Shown in pieces: positions 1-8,746 of a DNA stretch of 64,000 nucleotides. Where the stretch lies: contig NZ_JAERQF010000019.1 in assembly GCF_016734815.1 (NCBI RefSeq), positions 1 through 64,000 of the forward strand, read 5' to 3'. How positions within the stretch are numbered: the first letter of the stretch is position 1; every line of letters begins with the position of its first letter. Under the pieces are notes generated by a model. The model worked only from the letters and a program-made list of their open reading frames with translations, had not been told where the DNA came from and did no database searches. The translations under genes and the position numbers were made by a program. Source of the stretch: Hymenobacter rubidus (GTDB taxonomy: Bacteria; Bacteroidota; Bacteroidia; Cytophagales; Hymenobacteraceae).

Positions 1-77
1 CGCAGCGAAGGACCTTATCACGTCAGAATAGGCGTTGTTCTGACGTGATAAGGTCCTTCGCTGCGCTCAGGATGACA
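1..77. repeat. REP-like palindrome, family A (cut by window start)
   Basis: Inverted repeat whose right arm (aaggtccttcgctgcgctc, then aggatgaca) mirrors the left arm starting at base 1. It is the 'tcatcctgag / aaggacctt' subtype of the element that recurs throughout the window. Its left tip lies outside the window. Confidence 0.85.
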
Positions 78-136
78 ACGATTTTGACTTTCTAAACAGC
101 TTCGATTTGATGACTTCTTGCCTCTATAACTAAATT

Positions 137-1156
137 ATGTCCTCTCGTCGCAAATTTTTGCAATCCTCGGCCGCTGGCCTGGCCGGCCTGGCCGCTTCTC
201 CCCTGGCGGCGGTGGCGCTGCCGGCCGCCCCGGTTGCGACCAAACCCATCGTCATCTCGACCTGGGACGCGGGCGTGAACGCCAACAAAGGCGCCTGGAA
301 AATCCTGGGGCCCGGTGGCTACGCCCTCGACGCCGTGGAAGCCGGCGTGATGGTGACCGAGGCCGAGCAAGGCTGCTGCGTGGGCCTTGGCGGCCACCCC
401 GACCGCGACGGCATCGTGACGCTCGATGCCTGCATCATGGACGAGAAATTCAACTGCGGCGGCGTGGCCGCGTTGGAACGAATTAAGCACCCCATCAGCG
501 TGGCGCGGCGCGTGATGGAGCGCACCCCGCACGTCCTCATTGTGGGCGAAGGGGCGCAGCAGTTTGCCGTGGCACAGGGCTTCCCACTCGAACCGCAGAA
601 GCTGAGCGCCGATGCCACGGCAGCCTACAAAGAGTGGCTCAAAACCAGCCAGTACAAGCCGGTGGTCAACATTGAAAACTCGGGCCGGCCGCGCCCTACC
701 GGCCCGGTGGGCGACCGCCAGAACCACGACACCATTGCCATGCTGGCCCTCGATGCGCAGGGCCGGCTCAGCGGCAGCTGCACCACCAGCGGCATGCGCT
801 TTAAGATGCACGGCCGCGTGGGCGACTCGCCCCTCATCGGCTCGGGGCTGTTTGTGGACCCGGCCGTGGGTGCCGCCGCCGCCACCGGCCAGGGCGAGGA
901 CGTGGTCCGCATTGCCGGCGCCCACACCGTGGTGGAGCTGATGCGCCAGGGCCGCACCCCGCAACAGGCCTGCAAGGAAGCCATCGAGCGCATTGCCGCC
1001 ATCAAAGGCGCGAAAGCCAAAGACATCCAAGTAGCATTCATCGCCCTCGACAAAAACGGCCAGACGGGTGCCTACGCTTTGCAAACCGGCTTCAACTTCA
1101 CTGTGAGCACCACTGATAAACCGCTGTTGCGCGACAGCGAGTTTTTGCTGAGGTAG
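137..1156 (+). CDS. Tat-exported glycosylasparaginase (N4-(beta-N-acetylglucosaminyl)-L-asparaginase family)
   Basis: An Ntn-hydrolase that cleaves the GlcNAc-asparagine bond of N-glycopeptides, or acts as a related asparaginase/isoaspartyl peptidase. The N-terminus is a twin-arginine signal (SRRKFLQ followed by an Ala/Gly/Leu-rich stretch to about residue 30), so the folded enzyme should be exported. The autocatalytic nucleophile is Thr199 in NHDTIAM, followed by the substrate-binding block SGCTTSG-like (here SGSCTTSGMRFKMHGRVGDS) that typifies the family. The length of 339 aa fits the single-chain precursor that self-cleaves before the Thr. A family A palindrome starts 12 bases after the stop. 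Family assignment is strong; the exact natural substrate is not shown by sequence. Confidence 0.92.
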   Translation: MSSRRKFLQSSAAGLAGLAASPLAAVALPAAPVATKPIVISTWDAGVNANKGAWKILGPGGYALDAVEAGVMVTEAEQGCCVGLGGHPDRDGIVTLDACIMDEKFNCGGVAALERIKHPISVARRVMERTPHVLIVGEGAQQFAVAQGFPLEPQKLSADATAAYKEWLKTSQYKPVVNIENSGRPRPTGPVGDRQNHDTIAMLALDAQGRLSGSCTTSGMRFKMHGRVGDSPLIGSGLFVDPAVGAAAATGQGEDVVRIAGAHTVVELMRQGRTPQQACKEAIERIAAIKGAKAKDIQVAFIALDKNGQTGAYALQTGFNFTVSTTDKPLLRDSEFLLR

Positions 1157-1168
1157 ACAATTATATTC

Positions 1169-1257
1169 TGTCATCCTGAGCGCAGCGAAGGACCTTATCA
1201 CGTTCGAACAGGTTCTGTTCAGCTGTGACAAGGTCCTTCGCTGCGCTCAGGATGACA
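1169..1257. repeat. REP-like palindrome, family A
   Basis: Long inverted repeat with arms tgtcatcctgagcgcagcga and its complement tcgctgcgctcaggatgaca. It starts 12 bases after the asparaginase stop. Confidence 0.9.
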
Positions 1258-1276
1258 GACAGAAAACCAACAATCC

Positions 1277-1981
1277 ATGACCAGAACCCTGGAAATCTGC
1301 GCGGCCTCGCTGCCCTCGGCGCTGGCGGCACAGGCGGGCGGCGCGCACCGCATCGAGCTATGCCAGAACCTGGAGCAAGGCGGCATCACGCCCTCTTACG
1401 GGCTGATTCAGGAGACACTTCGACAGCTTCATATTCCAGTGTTCGTGCTGATTCGGCCCCGGCCAGGCGGCTTCGTGTACAGCAATGATGAACTGGAAAT
1501 CATGCGGGCCGATATCATAATGTGCCGCAAGCTGGGCTGCGCGGGCGTGGTGCTGGGCGTGCTGGATGCGTGGGGCCGCGTGTCCAGGACGCCATGCCGC
1601 TGGCTGATTGCAGCCGCTCGTTCAATGGAAGTCACCTTCCACCGCGCATTCGATTCCTGCCCCAACCAAGCCGAAGCGCTGGAAGTTATTATTAAAATGG
1701 GCTGCCAGCGCGTGCTCACCTCCGGCGGGCAGCCCACCGCCGTGGCGGGGCAAGACCAGCTGGCGCAATTGGTGGCGCAGGCGGCCGGACGCATTTCCAT
1801 CATGCCGGGGGCGGGGGTTTCGGCGGCCAATATCCAGCAGTTGGCGCGCCACACCGGTGCCGTGGAGTTTCATACCAGCGCCAAGCAACTGGTGCCGGCC
1901 AACCCAGCCGACGGGCTGTTTCAGACTGAACGTTTTGAGACGGATGCGGCTTTGGTGGCGGAACTGGTGGCGCTGCTGTAG
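1277..1981 (+). CDS. cutC: CutC-family protein (copper homeostasis protein CutC)
   Basis: A TIM-barrel protein of the CutC family, historically linked to copper tolerance but with an unproved biochemical role. The whole 234 aa align in style with the family: N-terminal LEICAASLPSALAAQAGGA, then RIELCQNLEQGGITPSYGLI, the motif VTFHRAFD at residues 119-126, and RVLTSGGQPTA. The length is typical. The TAG stop codon lies inside the left arm of a family C palindrome, so this repeat abuts or has trimmed the 3' end of the gene. The next gene, the tandem ligase, has its own promoter element, so co-transcription is possible but not required. Confidence 0.9.
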   Translation: MTRTLEICAASLPSALAAQAGGAHRIELCQNLEQGGITPSYGLIQETLRQLHIPVFVLIRPRPGGFVYSNDELEIMRADIIMCRKLGCAGVVLGVLDAWGRVSRTPCRWLIAAARSMEVTFHRAFDSCPNQAEALEVIIKMGCQRVLTSGGQPTAVAGQDQLAQLVAQAAGRISIMPGAGVSAANIQQLARHTGAVEFHTSAKQLVPANPADGLFQTERFETDAALVAELVALL

Positions 1982-2059
1982 CGCGAGCTTTGTAGTTCGC
2001 GTGCCGGAACATCAATCGCTGAATTGGCGCGGAAATGCGAACTACAAAGTTCGCGCTAC
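1978..2059. repeat. Palindromic repeat, family C
   Basis: Arms gtagcgcgagctttgtagtt and its near complement aactacaaagttcgcgctac enclose an asymmetric centre. A second copy lies at 8908-8984. The left arm contains the cutC stop codon. Confidence 0.8.
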
Positions 2060-2077
2060 GACGCACTACGGCTTTCT

Positions 2078-2085
2078 TACCTTTG
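2078..2085 (+). promoter_or_regulatory. Bacteroidota -7 element TACCTTTG for the tandem ligase gene
   Basis: A perfect TAnnTTTG match 8 bases upstream of the ATG. With the usual spacing the transcript would start at or almost at the start codon, which supports the ATG at 2094 and suggests a leaderless or very short leader. Confidence 0.55.
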
Positions 2086-2093
2086 CTGTACTT

Positions 2094-4880
2094 ATGAAAA
2101 TCGGTATTTTTTTCGGAGGCACGTCGCGCGAGCGGGAAATTTCCTTTGCCGGCGGCCGCACCGTGTTTGATAATCTGGACAAGGCGCTGTTTCAGCCCGT
2201 GCCCATCTTCGTTGATAGCCTGGGGCAGTTCATTCTGCTCGACTGGCAGTTTATTTACAAAGGCACCATTCGGGATTTTTACCCGCCGGTGAGCTCGCAG
2301 CCGCCGTCGCTGCACCATTTGCAAGTCTACATTGAAAGCCTGGGCGAGCTAAGCCACGACGAGCGGTTCGAGGCCATTGCCAAAGTGGGCCGCGAGGTGA
2401 AAGTGCAGGAGCTGCCGCTGCTGATGGATTTTGCCTTCCTGGCCCTGCACGGGCCGGGCGGCGAGGACGGGTCCATTCAGGGCCTGCTGGAGTGGCTGGG
2501 CATCCCCTATTCCGGCTCGGGCATTCTGCCCTCGGCCTTTGGTATTGATAAAATTGCGCAGAAAAACCTGCTCCGCGCCACCAATCAGCCCACGCCCGAT
2601 TTCCGGGTGGTCAAGGCCGAAGAATGGGACACGGCCGCCGACAAAACCGCCATGCTGCGGGTGCTGGTGAAGCAGCTGGGCCTGCCGCTGGTGCTGAAAG
2701 CGCCGCGCCAGGGCAGCAGCCTGGGCATCAGCATCCTGAAGACGGCCGACCCGGCGGCCTTCGAGCAAGCCATGCAGAAAGCGCTGTTCCGCCGCACCGT
2801 GACGCGAGCCGAATGGACGGCCCTGACCGACGAAGCCAAAGTAGCCTGGGTGCGGCAGCTGGCCGACATCCGGGATGGCATCGGCTTGCCCGTAGTTGCG
2901 CTTGCGCTTAATGAAGGATTAAGAACGAAGAATGAAGAATGGAGGACGCAGGAGAATTCCTCATTCCTCATTCCTCATTCCTCATTAAGCGAAGCGTCCA
3001 TTTACCATCCCGAAACGCTGCTGGATTTCCTGAATTTAAGCTTCGAGGAGGGTGCCGAGCTGGTGCAGCTGAGCAGCACCACGGGCGAAACGCAGGTGCT
3101 GGTGGAAAGCTTCGTGGCGGGCCGTGAGTTCAGCTGCATTGTGGTGGAAAACGAAAACGGCGACCCGCTGGCCTTGCCGCCCACCGAGATTGTGAAGGGC
3201 GAGGAGATGTTCGACTACCGCTCGAAGTACCTGCCCGGTCTGGCCCGCAAGGTCACGCCCATCGACCTGCCCGAAGCTGAAATTTCGGCCATCCGCAAGG
3301 CCTGCCAGCGCATGTTTCACACCTTCGGCTTCCAGGTGTATGCCCGTTTGGATGGCTTTTACACGCCCAGCGGCCAGATTTTCCTCAACGACCCCAACAC
3401 GACTTCCGGCATGTTGCCGGCTTCGTTCTTCTTTCACCAGGCGGCCGAAATTGGGCTCAACCCCAGCCAGTTCCTCACCTACCTCATCCGCACCTCGCTG
3501 GCCGCCCGCCAGCGCGGCGGCATGAAGCCCACGCAGCTCAAACAGCAGATAGAGCGGCTGGACCAGGCCGTGGCCGCCCGCCAGAGCGAAGCCACCGAAC
3601 GCATCCGGGTGGCCGTAATAATGGGCGGCTACTCGTCGGAACGGCACATTTCGGTGGAAAGTGGGCGCAACATTTACGAGAAGCTCAGCTCCTCGGCCAA
3701 GTACGCGCCGGTGCCGGTGTTCCTCACCGGCTCGGCCCAGGAGCACAAGCTCTACGTGCTGCCCGTGAACGTGATGCTGAAGGACAACGCCGACGACATT
3801 CGCGAGAAAATAGAGCACGCCGAGGCCGGCGAAGCCCCGCACCCCATTCTGGAGCGCATCCGGCGCGAGGCCGGCGCCATCACCAGCACCTACGCCGGGC
3901 AGGCGCTGGCCCAGCCGCGCCGCATCTCGTTCGAGGAATTGGCCGAAATGGCCGATGAGGTCTTCATTGCCCTGCACGGCCGGCCCGGCGAGGACGGCGC
4001 CCTGCAACAGGAGCTGGAACGCTTCAACCTGCCCTACAACGGCTCGGGCGTGGCCAGCAGCAGCGTCACCATCAACAAGTTCGAAACCAACAAGCGTCTG
4101 CGCGAGGCCGGCCTGCTGGTAGCGGAGCACCGCATGGCCAACAAGCTGGAATGGCAGGCCGACGCCGAAGGCTTCTACCGCGGCCTCGAAACGCAGTTCC
4201 CCTACCCCTTCATCGCCAAGCCCGCCGACGACGGCTGCTCCTCGGCGGTGAAGAAAATCAAGAACCGGGCGGAGCTGGAAGCGTTTTCGCAGTTGATTTT
4301 CAGAACGCAGGAAGACCTGATGGCCGGCCCGGCCGAGGTGCTGCACCTGGGCTTCAAGGAGGAATTTCCGCAGAAAGATGCCTTCTTGGTCGAAACCCTC
4401 ATTGGCCGCGACGGGGCCGCGCACTTTCTGGAAATCACGGGCGGCCTGCTCACGAGCTACGACGAGGACGGGCTGCTCGACATCGAAGTGTTCGAGGCCA
4501 GCGAGGCCCTGGCCACCGGCGAGGTGCTGAGCCTGGAGGAAAAATTCCTGGCCGGCGAAGGTCAGAATATCACCCCCGCCCGCTACGATGTGGACGCCGT
4601 GGAGCGCCAGCGCATCTCGAACGAGGTGAAGGCTGTGCTGCGCCGCGTGGCCGAAGTGCTCGATATTCAGGGCTACGCCCGGATTGATGCCTTTGTGCGC
4701 GTGCGCCAGGAGGGCGAGGTGGAGGTGCTCATCATCGAGGTGAACTCGCTACCCGGCATGACGCCCGCCACCTGCATTTTCCACCAAACGGCGCTGGCCG
4801 GCTACACGCCCTACGAGTTTATCGACCGGATTCTGGAGTTCGGCAAAGCGCGGGCGGCCAAGGCGGTACCCGCCAACTAG
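2094..4880 (+). CDS. Tandem (double) D-alanine--D-alanine ligase fusion
   Basis: Two ATP-grasp D-Ala-D-Ala ligase units in one 928-residue chain; ordinary Ddl is about 310-370 aa. Unit 1 starts at MKIGIFFGGTSRERE (residues 1-15) with LHGPGGEDGSIQGLLEWLG; unit 2 starts near residue 504 with VAVIMGGYSSERH and has LHGRPGEDGALQQELE. Unit 2 ends in the canonical metal-binding block EVNSLPGMT, whereas unit 1 reads NDPNTTSGM, with Asp for Glu and no Pro-Gly, so unit 1 may be altered in catalysis. The product would feed D-Ala-D-Ala to peptidoglycan synthesis in the cytoplasm. Residues about 271-300 (TKNEEWRTQENSSF and flanks) come from an in-frame palindromic insertion. The open frame continues upstream through cutC in another frame; the start is fixed by the Ddl N-terminal motif and the promoter. 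Confidence 0.9.
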   Translation: MKIGIFFGGTSREREISFAGGRTVFDNLDKALFQPVPIFVDSLGQFILLDWQFIYKGTIRDFYPPVSSQPPSLHHLQVYIESLGELSHDERFEAIAKVGREVKVQELPLLMDFAFLALHGPGGEDGSIQGLLEWLGIPYSGSGILPSAFGIDKIAQKNLLRATNQPTPDFRVVKAEEWDTAADKTAMLRVLVKQLGLPLVLKAPRQGSSLGISILKTADPAAFEQAMQKALFRRTVTRAEWTALTDEAKVAWVRQLADIRDGIGLPVVALALNEGLRTKNEEWRTQENSSFLIPHSSLSEASIYHPETLLDFLNLSFEEGAELVQLSSTTGETQVLVESFVAGREFSCIVVENENGDPLALPPTEIVKGEEMFDYRSKYLPGLARKVTPIDLPEAEISAIRKACQRMFHTFGFQVYARLDGFYTPSGQIFLNDPNTTSGMLPASFFFHQAAEIGLNPSQFLTYLIRTSLAARQRGGMKPTQLKQQIERLDQAVAARQSEATERIRVAVIMGGYSSERHISVESGRNIYEKLSSSAKYAPVPVFLTGSAQEHKLYVLPVNVMLKDNADDIREKIEHAEAGEAPHPILERIRREAGAITSTYAGQALAQPRRISFEELAEMADEVFIALHGRPGEDGALQQELERFNLPYNGSGVASSSVTINKFETNKRLREAGLLVAEHRMANKLEWQADAEGFYRGLETQFPYPFIAKPADDGCSSAVKKIKNRAELEAFSQLIFRTQEDLMAGPAEVLHLGFKEEFPQKDAFLVETLIGRDGAAHFLEITGGLLTSYDEDGLLDIEVFEASEALATGEVLSLEEKFLAGEGQNITPARYDVDAVERQRISNEVKAVLRRVAEVLDIQGYARIDAFVRVRQEGEVEVLIIEVNSLPGMTPATCIFHQTALAGYTPYEFIDRILEFGKARAAKAVPAN
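2905..2991. repeat. 87-bp palindromic element inserted in frame in the ligase gene
   Basis: Bounded by a perfect 10-bp inverted repeat, cgcttaatga at the left and tcattaagcg at the right. The left arm carries purine-rich gaagaatgaagaat, the right arm tandem attcctc. At 29 codons exactly it keeps the frame and has no stop. Its composition is unlike the surrounding ligase code. Confidence 0.7.
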
Positions 4881-4895
4881 CACGTCATAAGCACC

Positions 4896-4994
4896 CGTCA
4901 TGCAGAGCGCAGCGAAGCATCTTTACCGCAGTAGTAATTCCATTGGCAGGATTTACTTGCGCGGGCAAGATGCTTCGCTGCGCTCTGCATGACG
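4896..4994. repeat. REP-like palindrome, family A
   Basis: Arms cgtcatgcagagcgcagcga and tcgctgcgctctgcatgacg, starting 15 bases after the ligase stop. Confidence 0.9.
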
Positions 4995-5031
4995 TTCTTT
5001 GGATTCCAACTGTCGCAATTACGTTACCCTT

Positions 5032-5799
5032 ATGTCTTTTTTCACCTCCAACACCCCGCTCGACGTCGTTAAGCATCTTGTGCTGATTCTGATTGCCGGG
5101 GTGCTGCTCGTGCTGGGCTTTTTCTTTGTGTACCTGCCGGTGAGCACCCACCACGGCGAGACCATTACGGTGCCCAAGGTGACGGGCATGAACGTGGCCG
5201 ACCTGGAGGCTTACCTCGACGAGCGCAAGCTGGCCTATTTCGTGGACGACTCCAGCTACAGCCCCGACCCCAGCGTGCGGCCCTTCACGGTGCTGGTGCA
5301 GGACCCCAAGCCGGGTGAGAAGGTGAAAGAAGGCCGCAAAATTTACCTGCAGGTGAGCATGAAAAACCCGCCGGTTATCAAGATGCCCACCCTCACCGGC
5401 GGCTCGTCCAAAACGGCCATGCTCATTCTCAAAAGCTATGATTTGGTGGCCGGCCAGATTCAGCTGGTGCCCGACCTGGCCTCCGGGCAGGTGCTCAAGC
5501 AGCTGGTGAACGGCAAGGAGATTGCGCCCGGCGCGCCTATCACCAAAGGCACCAAAGTAGACCTGGTGGTGGGCGACGGCCAGGGCAACCAAACCTTCTC
5601 CGTCCCCAACCTCATTAACATGCCCGAGGACGAGGCCCTGACGCTCCTCACCGGCCAGGGCCTGCAAAAAGGCGAAGTGTTTGAGCAGCCCGCCGAAGAA
5701 GGCCAGGTGCCCGGCACGGTGGTGCGCCAGCGCCCCGTGGCCGGCCCCGACGCCACCATTCGCATGGGCCAACTGGTAGATATCTGGGTGGCGAAGTAG
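5032..5799 (+). CDS. PASTA-domain inner-membrane protein
   Basis: A 255-residue bitopic protein: a short cytoplasmic N-terminus, one membrane helix (about residues 15-37, rich in Leu/Val/Phe), then three PASTA-type repeats in the periplasm (about 44-110, 113-184 and 190-255), each beginning with a Pro-x-hydrophobic-x-Gly-like motif (VPKVTGM, MPTLTGG, VPNLINM). PASTA domains bind muropeptide or peptidoglycan in serine/threonine kinases and penicillin-binding proteins; here no kinase or transpeptidase is attached. Its position directly after the D-Ala-D-Ala ligase supports a cell-wall role. ATG at 5032 is preferred over an upstream in-frame ATG that would lie close to the repeat and add a non-conserved leader. 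The exact partner is unknown. Confidence 0.85.
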   Translation: MSFFTSNTPLDVVKHLVLILIAGVLLVLGFFFVYLPVSTHHGETITVPKVTGMNVADLEAYLDERKLAYFVDDSSYSPDPSVRPFTVLVQDPKPGEKVKEGRKIYLQVSMKNPPVIKMPTLTGGSSKTAMLILKSYDLVAGQIQLVPDLASGQVLKQLVNGKEIAPGAPITKGTKVDLVVGDGQGNQTFSVPNLINMPEDEALTLLTGQGLQKGEVFEQPAEEGQVPGTVVRQRPVAGPDATIRMGQLVDIWVAK

Positions 5800-5922
5800 G
5801 GCCGTATATTGCTCGGCTGGTTGCGCATAACCGCCTGCAGCAAAACAGACGAAACCAAGGCCTTGCCCGTTTGCATGCACTATTTCGGCCGCTGCCGTCG
5901 TTAGCCTACCAAAGCCCTTTCC

Positions 5923-7878
5923 ATGACTACACTTTTCCGCACCTGCCGTCGCCTGTTGCTGCCCATGCTGCTGCTAGCCGCCGGGGCTGCTGCCGCCCAG
6001 GACGTGCTGCCGCGCCCCCTTTCGGCCGACCCCGGCCGGGCCGTGTATGACCCAGCCGAAAATCCGCAGGTGCAGCGGCGCGGCACCACTGCACTGGCCC
6101 TGCCCTTTTTCGACGACTTCACCACGCCGCTGGAAGGGGCGCCCAAGGCCCAGAACTGGCAACCCAAAGGCGGTGCCCTGGTCAACAACCGGATGGCCAT
6201 TCAGCCCCTGACGCGCGGCACGGCCACCCTGGATGGTCTGAAGGCGAACGGACAGAATTACAGCGGGGTGCCCACGGTGCAGTATGGCGTCATCGACTCG
6301 CTGTGGTCGCAGCCCATCAACCTAGCGGGCCTCTCGCCGAGCGACAACGTGTACTTAAGCTTTGCCTGGCAGGCGGGCAGCATTGCCAGCGTGCCCAGTT
6401 CCAGCTTCGGCATCACAACCGTGCGGCTGGCCCTTATGGTGAAAACCAATACCGGCATTTGGGAGCAAGCCTGGGTGTACAACAGCCAGGGCCGGCGCAC
6501 GCCCTTTCGTCAGCAGGTCATCGACCTGAACCAGGCCAAATACCTCCACGGCGACTTTCAGTTCATGCTGGTGGCCAGCGGCAACCGCTCCGACAACAAC
6601 GACAACTGGGGGGTAGACTACGTGTACCTCAACCGGGGCCGGTCGATGACCGATACCACGTACACGGATTATGCCACGGCCGCCGGCCTGCGCGGCGGCA
6701 ACCCGTCGGGGGGCCTGCGCAGCCCTTTGCGCCGGTTCACGGCCATGCCCATCTGGCAATTCAACGCCTCGCCCGTGAGTGAGCTGAATCCGCGCTTGGG
6801 GGTGAATATTTCCAACCTGCGTTCGGGGAATTTGCCAACGCTCATCAACTTTCAAGGCACTGTGCGCGAAGTACCGGCCGGGCCCCAATTGGGTATGTGG
6901 TTTCAGCGACTGGTGGGCGTGCCAACCGCTCCCCGGCTGGACAGCGTGACGGGCCACGCCAATAGCCTGGCCATTGCCACTTCCACTACTCCCCGAACGC
7001 TGCGCTACACCCTGGCCCTCAACACCAACGAAACCAATCCGCTCACGCTGTCGAACGACACCATTTTCCGCGATGTGGAGCTGAACAACTATTATGCTTA
7101 CGACGACGGCACCGTGGAAGGCTTTTTAAACATTTTGCCCTACACTTCGGGCCAGCAGGCGGGTTATGCCTACCGCTTCGACCTGAACCAGGCCGACCAC
7201 GTGGGGGGCCTGCGCCTGTACCCGGTGTATCCGGGCACGGACGGGACCGGTTCCGGCACGGGGGCTTTTGACTATGCCGCCCGCACGGTCACCATCAGTG
7301 TGTGGGACGATGCCAACGGCCAGCCGGCAGCTACCCCCCGGGCTTCCAAAGTAGCCACCATTCCGGCTGCCACGGCATCTACCACGCGCGGCCAGAGCTA
7401 CCAAATTAATTTCGACCAGCCCGTGCCCGTCTCCGGCACTTTCTACGTTGGTTTTTCGCAGCCCCCCACCAACCGTATTCTTCCTTACGGCTTCGACTTT
7501 AATAGCACCTACCCCACCGGCTACCTGATGAGCCGCAGCAACACCGGCACTTGGAGTGCCGTCAACTACACTACCGGCGCGCTGATGATGCGCCCCGTGA
7601 TGACCAATATGGTGACCACGGCCACCACGCCCGCCGCCCGCGAAGCCGCGGCCTACCGCATTTATCCCAACCCTACCCGCGGCAGCGTGACGGTAGAAGG
7701 GCCGGCATTTGCCCGCGCTGCTGTGGTCGATGCCGTGGGCCGCACCGTGTGGGAGCAGCCGGCCGCGCAGGCTGGTCAGGCCGCGTTGCTGTTGCCGGTT
7801 TTGCCCGCCGGCCTCTACACCGTGCGCCTCACCCTTCCCGACGGACGCACCGCCAGCCGGCGGCTAGCCATTGAGTAG
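5923..7878 (+). CDS. Secreted protein with T9SS C-terminal sorting domain, function unknown
   Basis: A 651-residue exported protein. A signal peptide covers about residues 1-25 (basic RTCRRL, hydrophobic LLLPMLLLAAGAA, cleavage near AAAQ). The body contains no enzyme motif I recognise; two stretches (about 55-210 and 380-540) look like beta-rich, extracellular adhesion-type domains. The C-terminal 80 residues form a type A T9SS sorting domain: YRIYPNPTRGSVTVEG, a central GRTVWEQ, and LPAGLYTVRLTLPDGRT near the end. It should be carried across the outer membrane by the type IX system and attached or released. It follows the PASTA gene on the same strand with a 123-base gap and is followed by a terminator. 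Confidence 0.8.
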   Translation: MTTLFRTCRRLLLPMLLLAAGAAAAQDVLPRPLSADPGRAVYDPAENPQVQRRGTTALALPFFDDFTTPLEGAPKAQNWQPKGGALVNNRMAIQPLTRGTATLDGLKANGQNYSGVPTVQYGVIDSLWSQPINLAGLSPSDNVYLSFAWQAGSIASVPSSSFGITTVRLALMVKTNTGIWEQAWVYNSQGRRTPFRQQVIDLNQAKYLHGDFQFMLVASGNRSDNNDNWGVDYVYLNRGRSMTDTTYTDYATAAGLRGGNPSGGLRSPLRRFTAMPIWQFNASPVSELNPRLGVNISNLRSGNLPTLINFQGTVREVPAGPQLGMWFQRLVGVPTAPRLDSVTGHANSLAIATSTTPRTLRYTLALNTNETNPLTLSNDTIFRDVELNNYYAYDDGTVEGFLNILPYTSGQQAGYAYRFDLNQADHVGGLRLYPVYPGTDGTGSGTGAFDYAARTVTISVWDDANGQPAATPRASKVATIPAATASTTRGQSYQINFDQPVPVSGTFYVGFSQPPTNRILPYGFDFNSTYPTGYLMSRSNTGTWSAVNYTTGALMMRPVMTNMVTTATTPAAREAAAYRIYPNPTRGSVTVEGPAFARAAVVDAVGRTVWEQPAAQAGQAALLLPVLPAGLYTVRLTLPDGRTASRRLAIE

Positions 7879-7986
7879 CGCGCTTTGTGGCCTGCTGAGC
7901 GCCCAGGAAATAGCACTTGCACTCACCCCAAAGCACGGTCCTGCTGAGCTTTTGCATAATCCCTCTTCTCAATCTGTCATCGACAA

Positions 7987-8017
7987 AAAGGCCCGTCAGA
8001 TAATCTGACGGGCCTTT
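7987..8017. terminator. Bidirectional intrinsic terminator between convergent genes
   Basis: A perfect hairpin aaaggcccgtcag / ctgacgggccttt with a four-base loop, flanked by A-rich and T-rich tails. It serves the T9SS gene on the left and the FAS1 gene on the right. Confidence 0.85.
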
Positions 8018-8041
8018 CTGTGCTCAAAGCAGTAAAACCTG

Positions 8042-8746
8042 CTACTTGGTTGGCATGAGCACGGCATCGACCACGTGGGTCACGCCGTTGCTGGAAATTA
8101 CGTCGGGAATGGTGACGCGGGCCAGGCCGCCTTTAGCGTCTTTTAGCATCAGGCCGTTGCCGTTTTTCATCACGGTCAACGGTTCGCCTTCGACGGTGGT
8201 TAGCACCTGGCCGGGCTTGAGTTCAGCGGCAGTGAAGCGGCCGGACACCACGTGATAGGTAAGAATAGTGGTCAGTTTAGCCTTCATTTCCGGCGTCACC
8301 AGCGAGTTGGCTGTGCCGGCGGGCAGTTTATCAAACGCCGCGTTGGTAGGCGCAAAGACAGTGAAAGGGCCGGCGCTCTTCAAGGTCTCGGCCAGGCCGG
8401 CGGCTTTCACGGCGGCCACCAGCGCGGTGTGGTCGGCACTGCCCATGGCGTTGTCTATAAGGTCTTTATCGGGGGCCATCAGGGCGCCGCCCACCAGCAC
8501 GCCGCCTCTGCTCGTGCTCACGTCGCCTTTGCGGAGCGTGGTCTTGGCCTTCAGTTTGTCGCCCTCGTCAGACTTGCCTTTTACTTTCGTTTTGCCATCG
8601 TCCGCCATTTTGGTTTTGGTGGTCATGCCATCGGCGGTGGCTTTGGTTTTTTCGGCGTCGCTCTTGGTTTTGGTGCCGGTCTGGGCAATGGCTGGGGCTA
8701 CCAGGGCGACGGACAGAGCGCAGGTAAGGACAACTTTCGTATTCAT
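8042..8746 (-). CDS. Secreted fasciclin (FAS1) domain protein
   Basis: A 234-residue exported protein with one FAS1 fold, a cell-adhesion domain often found on bacterial surfaces. The signal peptide is MNTKVVLTCALSVALVAPAIAQ-like, residues 1-21. Residues 22-80 are an unusual low-complexity linker of Lys, Thr, Asp and Met with repeated KTK/TKT units. The FAS1 domain covers about 98-232, with the H1 block TVFAPTNAAFDKLP, the YHV motif (LTYHVVSGRF) and the H2 block THVVDAVLMP. It is a single gene reading towards the T9SS cargo gene with a shared terminator. The ligand is unknown. Confidence 0.9.
   Translation of the reverse strand: MNTKVVLTCALSVALVAPAIAQTGTKTKSDAEKTKATADGMTTKTKMADDGKTKVKGKSDEGDKLKAKTTLRKGDVSTSRGGVLVGGALMAPDKDLIDNAMGSADHTALVAAVKAAGLAETLKSAGPFTVFAPTNAAFDKLPAGTANSLVTPEMKAKLTTILTYHVVSGRFTAAELKPGQVLTTVEGEPLTVMKNGNGLMLKDAKGGLARVTIPDVISSNGVTHVVDAVLMPTK

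Noticed and set aside
1608-2093. Upstream extension of the ligase frame through cutC
   Set aside because: Extends in a different frame through a conserved CutC gene and past a palindrome; the ligase motif and promoter place the start at 2094.
3036-4424. 462-codon open frame on the minus strand inside the ligase gene
   Set aside because: It is antisense to clear ATP-grasp motifs; its composition (His/Gly/Ala/Val-rich) is the usual shadow of high-GC code.
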